NCBI GenBank assembly: GCA_017419465.1
Contig: JAFOLE010000114.1
Location: 1-26,454, forward strand
Length of the DNA stretch: 26,454 nt
Direction of reading: 5' to 3'
Source of the DNA: Solobacterium sp.
GTDB taxonomy: Bacteria; Bacillota_I; Bacilli_A; Erysipelotrichales; Erysipelotrichaceae
Of this stretch, positions 1 to 7,642 are shown one piece after another. The first letter of the stretch is position 1, and every line of letters begins with the position of its first letter. The position numbers and the translations under genes are program-made. The notes beneath the pieces are model-generated. The model was not told the DNA's origin. It worked only from the letters and a program-made list of their open reading frames with translations, and did no database searches.

Positions 1-1925
1 GAACGAACGTCGGAACATATAAGACAGAGCTGGCAGAAGCGAGCTGCAGTTACGCAGACGAAAACTATACAGTGAATTGGACGATGGGAGATCCAGTCAA
101 ACTGATCATCACCCCGGCAGACATCTCTGATAAGGCAAAGTTCACGGTAGAAAATCCGGCGGACGTAGTCTACGACGGATCATCGCAGAAGCAGAAGCCG
201 ACAGTGAAAGATTCTAGCGGCAAGGCACTGACAGAGGAAACGGATTATGAGCTGAGCTACAGCGAAGATACGACCAATGTCGGAACAGTGACCGTAACGA
301 TCACCGGCAAAGGAAACTACACCGGAAGCACGACAGCGACATACAAGATCACACCGAAAGCAGTAACTGTAAAGGCTGATGATAAGAGCAAGGAATACGG
401 AGCTGACGATCCCGAATTAACAGCAACGGTAACAGGAACAGTTAACGGAGAAACCGTGGCATATACCATAAGCCGTGCAACAGGAGAGACAGTAGAAGGA
501 AGTCCTTACACAATCACCCCGAGCGGCGCAGCTACGCAGGGCAACTACACGGTCACATACGAGAACGGTACGTTCACGATCACACCTGATAAAGGTAATG
601 ACGTAGATCCTAAACCTGGCGATGACAGTGAAACAATGGATGCAGACTCGAAAACGATTTCTGTAGTTTACGACGGGAATCCTCATACAGTCACTGCAGA
701 AGCAAAGAAAGAAGGTTCTACTATCTATTACAAGTATGACGGTGGTGATTGGACAACAACAGCACCCAGCCGTACTGATGTAGGAGAAACGGAATTCGCA
801 ATTCGTGCTGAAAATCCGAACTACGAGCCTATAGAAAAGGATGGCTATAAGCTCATCGTTACTCCGAAAGAAGTAACTGTCACAGTCGACAACAAGACCA
901 AAGTTGTCGGCGGCGCAGATCCTGCACTGACCGCAACGGTAACTGGTCTAATTGGAGAAGACACAATCACTTACACACTTGCACGTGCAGCTGGTGAAAC
1001 TGCCGGCACATATGCAATCACAGCTACGGGTGCTGCAGATCAGGGCAACTACACAGTGAAGTTTGTCGCAGGAACCCTGACAATCACCGCACCTGCACCG
1101 GATGACGATGACGATCCGACCCCGACTCCTACGCCGGGACCGGTCATTATCATCCCGACACCGGAACCTGAACCGGATCCGGATCCTCAGCCTCAGCCGA
1201 ATCCGCCGGTTGTACCTGCTGTACAGCCTGCCGCAGCACCGGAACCGGCAGTCATTGAGCCGGATCCTGTACCTGCCGCAACACCTGTACCGACACCTAC
1301 CGCAACACCTGCACCGACAGAGATTGATGGGCCTAAGGTACCTATGGCGCAGCCGAAATACTGGGCACTGATCAACCTGCTCAGCGCAATTGCGACAACT
1401 CTCATCGGACTTGGAATGGTCATCACCTTCTTCCGCAAGAAGAAAGAAGACGAGGAAGAGGAAGACGAAGAGAAGGCAAAGGACAGAAACAACAACGAGG
1501 AGAAGGAAGAAGATCCTAACAAGCGGCGTCCGTCGAAGTTCCTGGGTCTGATCCCTGCAATCGCAAGCATCATCCTCTTCGTTCTGACAGAAAACATGAA
1601 GAACCCGATGCGGCTGGTTGACAAGTGGACAATCTGGATGATTGTCATCGCACTGATCAATGTCGTACTGGCATATCTGACAAGAAATCAGAAGATGGGA
1701 CGGCTCGTATTCGACGCCAACGGCGGTAACGGAACGATGTCCTCGATCGTCGGAGAGATGGGTAAAGACGTTACGATCGCAAATAACGCCTTCACCAATG
1801 ACGGATATACCTTCGCAGGCTGGAACACCAAGGCCGACGGCACTGGTGAAAGCTACGGCGACGGGGATTCCTGGAAGATGTCGGAAGACAAACCCAACAA
1901 GCTGTTCGCACAGTGGAAACACTGA
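1..1925 (+). CDS. Cell-surface MBG-domain protein with C-terminal InlB-type repeat (5' partial)
   Basis: The reading frame is open from base 3, so the true start lies upstream; a GTG at 72 is only an internal codon. Numbering from that GTG, there are MBG/YDG-type beta domains at about 14-95 (motif VVYDG), 95-175 (YGADDPELTATVTG), 190-265 (VVYDG) and 265-340 (GGADPALTATVTG). A Pro/Thr/Asp stalk follows at 345-425. Three hydrophobic segments lie at about 430-455, 490-508 and 518-537. The first two are separated by a very charged Lys/Glu/Asp loop. Residues 547-617 form a Listeria-Bacteroides (InlB B-type) repeat with the signature FAGWNTKADG and a final FAQW. Such proteins are usually surface adhesins. 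No LPxTG motif is present; anchoring would be by the membrane segments. The repeat's position after three membrane segments is odd. The family call is firm and the function is inferred. Confidence 0.85.
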   Translation, partial: TNVGTYKTELAEASCSYADENYTVNWTMGDPVKLIITPADISDKAKFTVENPADVVYDGSSQKQKPTVKDSSGKALTEETDYELSYSEDTTNVGTVTVTITGKGNYTGSTTATYKITPKAVTVKADDKSKEYGADDPELTATVTGTVNGETVAYTISRATGETVEGSPYTITPSGAATQGNYTVTYENGTFTITPDKGNDVDPKPGDDSETMDADSKTISVVYDGNPHTVTAEAKKEGSTIYYKYDGGDWTTTAPSRTDVGETEFAIRAENPNYEPIEKDGYKLIVTPKEVTVTVDNKTKVVGGADPALTATVTGLIGEDTITYTLARAAGETAGTYAITATGAADQGNYTVKFVAGTLTITAPAPDDDDDPTPTPTPGPVIIIPTPEPEPDPDPQPQPNPPVVPAVQPAAAPEPAVIEPDPVPAATPVPTPTATPAPTEIDGPKVPMAQPKYWALINLLSAIATTLIGLGMVITFFRKKKEDEEEEDEEKAKDRNNNEEKEEDPNKRRPSKFLGLIPAIASIILFVLTENMKNPMRLVDKWTIWMIVIALINVVLAYLTRNQKMGRLVFDANGGNGTMSSIVGEMGKDVTIANNAFTNDGYTFAGWNTKADGTGESYGDGDSWKMSEDKPNKLFAQWKH

Positions 1926-1950
1926 GTGACAGTACAAACGCATTAACGAG

Positions 1951-1978
1951 CTGCCCGGTCAGATGACCGGGCAGTTTT
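1951..1978 (+). terminator. Rho-independent terminator of the MBG surface protein
   Basis: A perfect 11-bp stem (1951-1961 with 1964-1974, CTGCCCGGTCA) has a 2-base gap at its tip and is followed by TTTT. It lies 25 bases after the stop codon. Confidence 0.9.
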
Positions 1979-1983
1979 CGGTA

Positions 1984-2057
1984 TTGTTCATGAACGTAGG
2001 GTGTGTCCGAAAACCTGTTCACAGGCGTAGAATGCCCCTTGTTCATGGATGTAGGGT
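1984..2057 (+). repeat. Short direct repeats, three decayed copies
   Basis: Positions 1984-2002 and 2039-2057 match at 17 of 19 bases (TTGTTCATGnAnGTAGGGT). A more diverged copy lies between them at about 2015-2033 (12 of 19). The copies sit just after the terminator in non-coding DNA. No function is evident; they may be remnants of a tandem duplication. Confidence 0.45.
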
Positions 2058-2491
2058 TTAATAAAAAGATTCAGTAAAGAAAGTAAGCCGGTTCGGCGAG
2101 TTGGCAATAATCTGTTCAGTGAAGCGGGCGCAGTATTGTGTAACGCTGCCTTTCAGAACAGTTGGTTATATGTTGGAACACGGGATTTTCAGAAAAGTCG
2201 CTCTTTCTAAGTGAAGATCAGCTGTAAACTTGTAAAATAATTGCGTAAATACGCAAAAATTTTTCGTGTTACGCCTGTGGTTGTCTGAATTAAAGGAAGC
2301 CGGCGAAATAGAGGAAGTCAGACAGAATGGATCATCTCTTGGAACTGTAAGACCATAATGCACTTCGGATCTGCGGTCTGAAAGGCGGAAATGCACCGGA
2401 GGTACAGGTGGAAATCCTTTAAAATGTACCTTGGTCAAAGACACTCCGGCATATCTGATACGAGAAAAACAGTGATTTATTACTAATTATC
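2058..2491. other. Non-coding stretch with no supported gene
   Basis: AT-richer than its flanks. Only short ORFs without usable ribosome sites occur. One small hairpin is present (2241-2247 with 2250-2256, TTGCGTA/TACGCAA) followed by AAATTTTT; it could be a weak terminator. Nothing else is recognised. Confidence 0.5.
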
Positions 2492-2497
2492 TATAAA
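2492..2497 (+). promoter_or_regulatory. Candidate -10 box immediately upstream of the lipoprotein start
   Basis: TATAAA ends 8 bases before the ATG at 2506. No Shine-Dalgarno sequence lies between. If used, transcription would begin at or within a few bases of the ATG, giving a leaderless mRNA. No good -35 box is seen, so this is tentative. Confidence 0.35.
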
Positions 2498-2505
2498 ATA
2501 TAACT

Positions 2506-3468
2506 ATGAGGATTGCCTCACGTTTTCGCATACTTCAAGTGACCGTTATCCTGCCGGTACTCAGTACCTGTGTTTTCCTTGCGGGCTGCGGCGGGGGAAG
2601 CGTGGAGGCAGAAAATACCGAACCGGTGAGTGAAGCCGCTGCGGAAACAGCTGCGGCGGGATCGTATGATCCGCCGGAGATGAAGTGGAGTGAATTTCAT
2701 CCGGAAGCGGCCCAGGGGGATACCGGTGCCGCAATCGATACCTCCTGTGTGAGTGACGGTTATGTGGCGGTCAGTGCCATGTCCGACCACCGTCTCAAGT
2801 TTCAGGTGGTAAAAGGGGAAGAAACCTATAATTATGACTTGCGCAATGACGGTACACCGTCTATTCTGCCCTTACAGTGCGGGGACGGAAGCTACAGCTT
2901 CCGCATCATGGAAAACATCGTCGATAAAAAGTATGCGGTGAAGTTTGAAGTGACTGCGGATGTGAAGCTGAACAGTGAGTTTGAACCGTTCCTGCGTCCC
3001 AATGACTATGTAAACTACGACGAAGACTCTGCCTGTGTAAAGCAGGCATCCGAGTTTTCCAAAGCAGCCTCTTCAGAGGTTGATGTCGTGACATCGGTCT
3101 ACGACTTTGTCTGTAAAAATATCAAATATGATGTAAAGAAAGCGGAATCCGTGGAGCGGATGTATCTGCCGGACCCGGATGAGACGCTGTCCAGCGGGAA
3201 GGGCATCTGTTTCGACTATGCCTCCCTTGCGGCGAGCATGCTCAGAAGTCAGGGCATCCCGACCAAGGTGATCTTCGGTTATGTATCTCCGGATGATCTC
3301 TATCATGCATGGAATATGTTCTATACCGAAGAAACCGGATGGGTGACCGCCGAGTTCAAGGTAGATAACAAAGCCTGGACCCGTCTGGATCTGACCTTTG
3401 CGGCGAACGGCAGTGATGCGAAGTTTATCGGCGACGGATCGAATTATTCCGATCTGTATCAATACTAA
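2506..3468 (+). CDS. Lipoprotein with transglutaminase-like domain
   Basis: 320 residues. The N-terminus has a basic stretch, a hydrophobic core and a lipobox LAGC, so Cys28 is the predicted lipid-modified residue and the protein should sit on the outer face of the membrane. The C-terminal half is a transglutaminase/cysteine-protease-like fold (about 190-320). It carries the expected Cys-His-Asp triad: Cys235 in GICFDYA, His267 in YHAWN and Asp295 in RLDLTF. Bacterial members act as peptidases or transpeptidases, and the substrate cannot be told from sequence. The stop is 13 bases before the next start and carries that gene's AGGAGG site, so it is probably the first gene of the pilus operon below. 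There is no Shine-Dalgarno sequence ahead of its own ATG, and no alternative start with one was found. Confidence 0.85.
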   Translation: MRIASRFRILQVTVILPVLSTCVFLAGCGGGSVEAENTEPVSEAAAETAAAGSYDPPEMKWSEFHPEAAQGDTGAAIDTSCVSDGYVAVSAMSDHRLKFQVVKGEETYNYDLRNDGTPSILPLQCGDGSYSFRIMENIVDKKYAVKFEVTADVKLNSEFEPFLRPNDYVNYDEDSACVKQASEFSKAASSEVDVVTSVYDFVCKNIKYDVKKAESVERMYLPDPDETLSSGKGICFDYASLAASMLRSQGIPTKVIFGYVSPDDLYHAWNMFYTEETGWVTAEFKVDNKAWTRLDLTFAANGSDAKFIGDGSNYSDLYQY

Positions 3469-3481
3469 GGAGGGTAATCCC

Positions 3482-4528
3482 ATGGCATCTGTAAAACAAA
3501 TGAACTACCTCGGCATCAGCGCATTCTGTGAAAGCCTTGCGATGATGATCAATGCCGGAATCAAGGTGAATGAGGCAGTCTATCTGCTGGAATCAAAGAA
3601 TGAAACCGGCGGACAGCTGGCGGAAGCCATTCAGTCAATGGGCAAGGCCCTGGATGAAGGCTCCGCACTTGCGCCGGCAATGAAACAGACCGGACTCTTT
3701 CCGGAATATGCGGTGCGCATGATCGAAGCCGGTGAAAAGACCGGAAAACTGGAAGAGGTGCTGTTCTCCCTCTCCGCCTATTACCGTGACCAGCATTCCA
3801 TCAAAGAAAAGCTGCGTACGGTCATCGTCTATCCGGCGGTGATGCTGGTGATGATCATCATTGTGCTGATCGTGATGTTACGGATGGTGCTGCCGTCCTT
3901 CCGGGATGTCTACAACGCGGTGACGGGAAACCTCTCCGCAAGCAGCTACCGCTATATCGGGCTTGCCTTCGGCGTATGCCGGGTTGCCCTGGTGATCACC
4001 ATCCTGCTGGTGGTGGCCGGTGTTGTGCTCTATGTGATGTGGAGCGGACAGAACCGGAAGAAGGTCGTAAAGCTGCTTTCCATGAACGGAACCTGCCGGG
4101 GCATTCTCGAAGCCCTCAGTATGTACCGCTTCACCTCGGCGTTTGAAGTCTTCCTCTCCAGCGGTGAAATGCAGGATGAGGCATTGCTTGAAAGCATTCC
4201 GATGGCAGAGTATGAGCCGACCGAGGCGAAGCTGAAAGCGTGTGCGAAGCGGATGGAAGAAGGCATCGGCTTTGCGCAGGCGGCCAATGATCTCAATCTC
4301 TATGAACCGATCTACGGAAGAATGCTGATTCCGGGAGAGCGGAGCGGACATATGGAAAATGCACTGAAGCGGTTAAGCCAGCTGCTTGCGGAAGACTGCG
4401 GAAACCGGATCGACCGGCTGACCGCATTCCTGGAACCGCTCCTGTCGGGTGTGCTGATGATCACGATCGGCGTGGCGCTGCTCAGTGTGATGCTGCCGCT
4501 GATCGGAATCATGAATTCCATCGGGTGA
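3482..4528 (+). CDS. pilC: Type IV pilus / type II secretion platform protein (PilC/GspF family)
   Basis: 348 residues from the ATG at 3482, chosen because AGGAGG sits 7 bases upstream; a longer reading from 3398 would overlap the lipoprotein gene and lacks a site. Two T2SSF domains are visible. The first, at about 10-135, includes GGQLAEAI, the family-typical ALAPAMKQTGLFPEYAVRMIEAGEKTGKLE region and YPAVM. The second is at about 215-340, with the equivalent MLIPGERSGHMENAL. Three membrane segments lie at about 113-140, 166-188 and 320-345. Family members form the inner-membrane platform on which the cytoplasmic ATPase acts to assemble or retract pilin subunits. The length is slightly below that of PilC (about 400). 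The following genes fit a pilus-like apparatus. PilC versus a ComGB/GspF role cannot be separated by sequence alone. Confidence 0.88.
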   Translation: MASVKQMNYLGISAFCESLAMMINAGIKVNEAVYLLESKNETGGQLAEAIQSMGKALDEGSALAPAMKQTGLFPEYAVRMIEAGEKTGKLEEVLFSLSAYYRDQHSIKEKLRTVIVYPAVMLVMIIIVLIVMLRMVLPSFRDVYNAVTGNLSASSYRYIGLAFGVCRVALVITILLVVAGVVLYVMWSGQNRKKVVKLLSMNGTCRGILEALSMYRFTSAFEVFLSSGEMQDEALLESIPMAEYEPTEAKLKACAKRMEEGIGFAQAANDLNLYEPIYGRMLIPGERSGHMENALKRLSQLLAEDCGNRIDRLTAFLEPLLSGVLMITIGVALLSVMLPLIGIMNSIG

Positions 4529-4532
4529 TGTT

Positions 4533-4853
4533 ATGTATTCGGACACCAGAAAACCAGGTCTGATGACCTTCATCTATGCATTTCTGTCCCTGGTGATCCT
4601 CTTCTGCCTCATTGTGGAGATCCGGCTTCATGTGCCGTCCGAAATGGAGGAAGAGACCGCCGCGTCGATACGAAATGCCGTGCGGGAATGTGCCCTGCAG
4701 TGTTATGTTGTCGAAGGCGTATATCCGGAGAATATTGAATATCTTCAGGAAAACTACGGATTGCGCATCAATACAAAGGCTTACATCGTGGCATATGAAG
4801 CCTTTGCGGAAAATCAGATGCCGCAGATCAAGGTTGTAAAACGAAAACAGTAA
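4533..4853 (+). CDS. Small single-pass pilin-like protein
   Basis: 106 residues. It has a basic N-terminus (RKPG), one hydrophobic segment at about 10-28 and then a soluble domain. That domain has a pattern reminiscent of pseudopilins (a helix, then YPENIEYLQENYG, then a strand). The Gly before the hydrophobic segment could be a prepilin cleavage point, but the usual Glu at mature position 5 is absent. It begins 5 bases after the pilC stop, with only a weak GGGTGA upstream, so translational coupling is likely. It is not matched to a named family; the pilin-like role is inferred from position and layout. Confidence 0.7.
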   Translation: MYSDTRKPGLMTFIYAFLSLVILFCLIVEIRLHVPSEMEEETAASIRNAVRECALQCYVVEGVYPENIEYLQENYGLRINTKAYIVAYEAFAENQMPQIKVVKRKQ

Positions 4854-4865
4854 AGGATTTGACCG

Positions 4866-5324
4866 ATGAAACCAAACGAAACAAAACGATCCGGATTCAG
4901 TACAGTCATCGTGACGGTCTTTTTCCTTGCCTGTTTTCTGGCGATGATCCTGTTCGGAACCAGCGTGTACCGCGATATTGCGGGCGGGCATAAGGACAAT
5001 ACCCGGCGCCGTTCGGTGCTGTCCTACCTGCTTACCGTAAGCCGGATGAATGAATCAGATATTCATGTCGGTGACGGAAAATACGGAACGATGCTGGTGA
5101 TTGAAGACGGCGATACCGGATATGCGGTGCGCGTCTATCAGTATGAGGGACATCTGGTGGAGGACTACGGGAAACCGGACGATCCCCTGTATCCGGATGC
5201 CGCAGACAGGATCGCGGAAACGGACCGCTTTGAAATCACGGAAGTAAAAGAGGATCTGCTTCATATCCATACCTCCGAAGGCTCGGTATTTCTTCATACC
5301 GGCGGAAAAGGAGGTGCGCAATGA
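4866..5324 (+). CDS. DUF4860-like membrane-anchored protein of the pilus cluster
   Basis: 152 residues. After a short basic N-terminus (KRSGF) comes a hydrophobic segment at about 12-35 ending LFGTSVYR, then RRRSVLSYLLTVSRMNE and a beta-rich domain with GYAVRVYQYEGHLVEDY. This layout matches my recollection of DUF4860, a family found beside GspF/PilC genes in Clostridia and relatives. It is probably an envelope-facing minor pilin-like or accessory subunit. Its last 4 bases overlap the next start, and AAGGAGG of the next gene is inside its 3' end, so the genes are co-translated. Confidence 0.75.
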   Translation: MKPNETKRSGFSTVIVTVFFLACFLAMILFGTSVYRDIAGGHKDNTRRRSVLSYLLTVSRMNESDIHVGDGKYGTMLVIEDGDTGYAVRVYQYEGHLVEDYGKPDDPLYPDAADRIAETDRFEITEVKEDLLHIHTSEGSVFLHTGGKGGAQ

Positions 5325-5743
5325 ATCGGAAACGGAATACCGGATTCTACATTGAGGCGATTCTTCTTCTGCTCGCCTTTATCTTCGTCATCCGTACGTT
5401 AGTGCAGGTCAATGCCGTCTCCCACAGTGTCAGTGAGGATGCCCGGCGTCTTACCGACGGCGTGATTCTTGCGTCCAACGGGGCAGAGCTGGTGCTTGCC
5501 AGCGACTCACCGGAAGAACTGATGGGACTTCTGAAAGAAGGCAGTCCGGAACGCGAGAATTCTGTCATTACCGTGCACTTTGATGATACGCTTGAGATGA
5601 ACCCGGCCGGAACGAAGGAACTGGTCATCGACTGGCAGGATGCCTCGGATGACTTTGTCCATGCGGTGATCACGGTATATGATCAGGGACGTGAGGTATA
5701 TACCCTTACGACCGGCGGATACCTGGAAGGAGGCCGGCCATGA
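5321..5743 (+). CDS. Pilin-like single-pass protein
   Basis: 140 residues. The N-terminus TGFYIEAILLLLAFIFV resembles a type IV prepilin signal: a Gly-Phe junction and an acidic residue just inside the hydrophobic segment. The Glu falls at mature position 4 rather than 5. An Ala/Leu helix follows (SEDARRLTDGVILASNGAEL), then a beta-rich tail. There is a strong AAGGAGG site 7 bases upstream. It overlaps its neighbours on both sides by 4 bases (ATGA), which indicates tight coupling. Of the four small proteins in this operon it has the best claim to be a true prepilin-peptidase substrate. It is not assigned to a named family. Confidence 0.75.
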   Translation: MNRKRNTGFYIEAILLLLAFIFVIRTLVQVNAVSHSVSEDARRLTDGVILASNGAELVLASDSPEELMGLLKEGSPERENSVITVHFDDTLEMNPAGTKELVIDWQDASDDFVHAVITVYDQGREVYTLTTGGYLEGGRP

Positions 5744-6099
5744 AGCGAATAAACATGCATCTTGGACCGCTCGCACTCCTGTTGACGGTCATTGCCATCT
5801 GTATGAGCACGCTCGGTGTGCTTTCCGTATCCAATGCCTATGCCGACAAACGGCTTGCGGACCGGTATGCGGAAACCGTGCGCATCCGTTATGAACTGGA
5901 AGAACAGGGCCAGCAGTACCTCAAAGAGGTCAATGCAGGAACTGTTTCACCGGAAGAAGAAAAAGTTTTCCGTTCGGGAGACTATACACTGACCATCCTG
6001 CTGGAACAGAAGGACGGGGACTATGTCCCGTCGCTCTGGAAGATCCGCAGAGACTGGGAAGAACAGACAGAGATCAATGATCTCTGGATGGGAGGCTGA
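5740..6099 (+). CDS. Small membrane-anchored protein of the pilus cluster
   Basis: 119 residues. A hydrophobic segment at about 8-32 (LGPLALLLTVIAI) is followed by Ala/Tyr/Arg-rich helix (NAYADKRLADRYAETVRIRYELEEQGQQ) and a short C-terminal strand region. There is a GGAGG site, and the gene overlaps the previous one by 4 bases and stops 3 bases before pilT. No named family is recognised. Position and architecture suggest another pilin-like or scaffold subunit. There is no prepilin Glu after the Gly. Confidence 0.7.
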   Translation: MKRINMHLGPLALLLTVIAICMSTLGVLSVSNAYADKRLADRYAETVRIRYELEEQGQQYLKEVNAGTVSPEEEKVFRSGDYTLTILLEQKDGDYVPSLWKIRRDWEEQTEINDLWMGG

Positions 6100-6102
6100 G
6101 TT

Positions 6103-7161
6103 ATGACGATTCTTGAAATTCTCGAACAGGCCCTGAACCGCGATGCCTCTGATATTTTCATCATTGCCGGTCTTCCGGTAACGGTCAAATGCAAGGGCTC
6201 ACTCGTTCAGCTCAATGACGAGATGTTAAAACCTGCCGTGACAGCCGCGGCCGTGGATGAGATCTATGACATCAGTAAGCGCGAACGCACCAATGTGGAC
6301 GGGCGGCTCGATGATGACTTCTCATTCTCGATTCCGCAGTTCGGACGGTTCCGCGTCAATGTCTTCCGCCAGCGCGGTTCGCTTGCGGCGGTGCTCCGTG
6401 TCATACGTTACGGTCTTCCGGACCCGGCGGAGATCGGCATCCCCGAGCTGGTTCTTCAGCTTGCGGATAACCGCAAGGGACTGGTCCTGGTCGCAGGATC
6501 TGCCGGCTCCGGCAAATCCACGACCCTTGCGTGCATGATTGACCGCATCAATCAGTCCCGCTCCTGTCACATCATCACGATGGAAGACCCGATTGAGTAT
6601 ATCCACCGCCACAACAAGTCCATCGTAACCCAGCGTGAGATCTTCATCGATACCCCCGGGTATCTGGAAGCGCTTCGCTCTGCCCTGCGCGAGAGCCCGG
6701 ATGTCATCCTGCTGGGAGAGATGCGTGACTTCGATACGATAAGCTCCGCGATCACGGCGGCGGAAACCGGAACCCTGCTGTTTTCCACACTGCATACCAG
6801 CAGTGCATCCAATACGATCAACCGCATCATCGATGTCTTCCCGGCATCCCAGCAGTCGCAGGTCAAGATCCAGCTTTCGCAGATCCTGCGCGGCGTCATC
6901 TGCCAGCAGCTGATTCCGTCTGCCGAAGGCGGACTGGTTCCCTCCTTTGAGGTGCTGAACATGACTCCGGCGGTACAGAACATGATCCGCGAAGGCAAGC
7001 TCCATCAGCTGGAGTCGGCGATGCAGACGGGAGCCGCAGACGGCATGTTCACCATGGACGGCTATCTTCTTCGGCTGTACCGTGAGGGGAAGATCACAAA
7101 GGAGACCGCACTGACCTATTGCGTACACTATGATTCCATGGCCAAGCGCCTGGAGCTGTGA
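6103..7161 (+). CDS. pilT: PilT-family retraction-type ATPase
   Basis: 352 residues, the usual PilT length. An N-terminal PAS-like domain (1-105) is followed by a RecA-like ATPase. The Walker A motif is GSAGSGKST at 132-140 (Lys138). An Asp box is seen in ITMEDPIEY. The Walker B region is DVILLGEMRD at 200-209, with the PilT-type Glu206. The His box is LLFSTLHTSSA. The C-terminal PilT signature is present as MIREGKLHQLE. PilT hexamers hydrolyse ATP at the cytoplasmic side of PilC to depolymerise pili. No PilB/ComGA-type extension ATPase is in this window, so either one is encoded elsewhere or this enzyme powers the system alone. There is a GGGAGG site in the end of the preceding gene. It is the last gene of the operon proper. 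Confidence 0.9.
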   Translation: MTILEILEQALNRDASDIFIIAGLPVTVKCKGSLVQLNDEMLKPAVTAAAVDEIYDISKRERTNVDGRLDDDFSFSIPQFGRFRVNVFRQRGSLAAVLRVIRYGLPDPAEIGIPELVLQLADNRKGLVLVAGSAGSGKSTTLACMIDRINQSRSCHIITMEDPIEYIHRHNKSIVTQREIFIDTPGYLEALRSALRESPDVILLGEMRDFDTISSAITAAETGTLLFSTLHTSSASNTINRIIDVFPASQQSQVKIQLSQILRGVICQQLIPSAEGGLVPSFEVLNMTPAVQNMIREGKLHQLESAMQTGAADGMFTMDGYLLRLYREGKITKETALTYCVHYDSMAKRLEL

Positions 7162-7182
7162 TAATCAGGAAGAATAATCAGT

Positions 7183-7557
7183 ATGAGCGAAAAAACATGG
7201 GAAGCACTGAATCTGCGCATCCTTCACATCGGCATCAATGCCAATGGAGATGAAGATGCCCACCGCCTGGCAGGACAGTTTGACACACTGTTCGGCTTTA
7301 CACCGAATGAAAACGACCTGTCGATCTTCTCGTCTCCGCTGATTGAGATCATGAAGAATGACGGTCCGGGAGAGAAGGGACATATCGCAATCGGCTGCGA
7401 CAACCTCGAGGAAGCCTATGCCTGCCTGAATGCACGCGGTCTGCACAAAGACGAAGCGCTCACCGCAAAGTATGATCCCGTCGGAAAGAACCGCGTCATC
7501 TACTTTGAAGAACAGATCGGCGGCTTTGCCTTCCACCTCAAGGAGTATCCGAAATAA
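7183..7557 (+). CDS. Stand-alone VOC (glyoxalase-like) domain protein
   Basis: 124 residues forming a single beta-alpha-beta-beta-beta VOC unit. The sequence (ILHIGINANGDEDAHRLAGQF, then SPLIEIMK, GHIAIGCDNLEEAY, YFEEQIGGFAFHLKEY) resembles the C-terminal VOC domain that some Bacillota fuse to 2-dehydro-3-deoxyphosphogluconate aldolase. Here no aldolase domain is attached and none is nearby. The likely metal-site residues are His in HIG and HIAIG and Glu in IEIM, but the activity is unknown. It starts 21 bases after pilT, with only a weak AGGAAGA site. It is probably read from the same transcript and ends at the terminator that follows. Confidence 0.7.
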   Translation: MSEKTWEALNLRILHIGINANGDEDAHRLAGQFDTLFGFTPNENDLSIFSSPLIEIMKNDGPGEKGHIAIGCDNLEEAYACLNARGLHKDEALTAKYDPVGKNRVIYFEEQIGGFAFHLKEYPK

Positions 7558-7566
7558 TGAAGTAAA

Positions 7567-7594
7567 GAACATGTCCGTCGGGACATGTTCTTTT
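7567..7594. terminator. Terminator after the VOC gene, probably bidirectional
   Basis: A perfect 10-bp stem GAACATGTCC (7567-7576) pairs with 7581-7590 across a GTCG loop. TTTT follows and AAA precedes it. Confidence 0.85.
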
Positions 7595-7605
7595 CCTTAC
7601 GCATG

Positions 7606-7633
7606 AAAAAACCGATATCCTGCAGGATACCGG
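7606..7633 (-). terminator. Terminator of the GtrA-like gene (minus strand)
   Basis: The 9-base arms 7612-7620 and 7625-7633 (one mismatch) flank a TGCA loop. On the minus strand the hairpin is followed by six T residues (7606-7611). It lies 9 bases beyond the GtrA-like stop. Confidence 0.8.
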
Positions 7634-7642
7634 TAAGATAAA

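Noticed and set aside
948..1943. 331-residue minus-strand ORF
   Set aside because: Antisense to the MBG protein; Cys/Arg-rich low-complexity translation mirrors the proline-rich stalk and no ribosome site or domain is seen.
2424..2486. 20-codon ORF before the lipoprotein gene
   Set aside because: The purine-rich stretch upstream is too distant and the peptide has no features; not distinguishable from chance.
3398..3481. Upstream extension of the PilC-like protein
   Set aside because: Overlaps the end of the lipoprotein gene and has no ribosome site, whereas ATG 3482 follows AGGAGG at proper distance.
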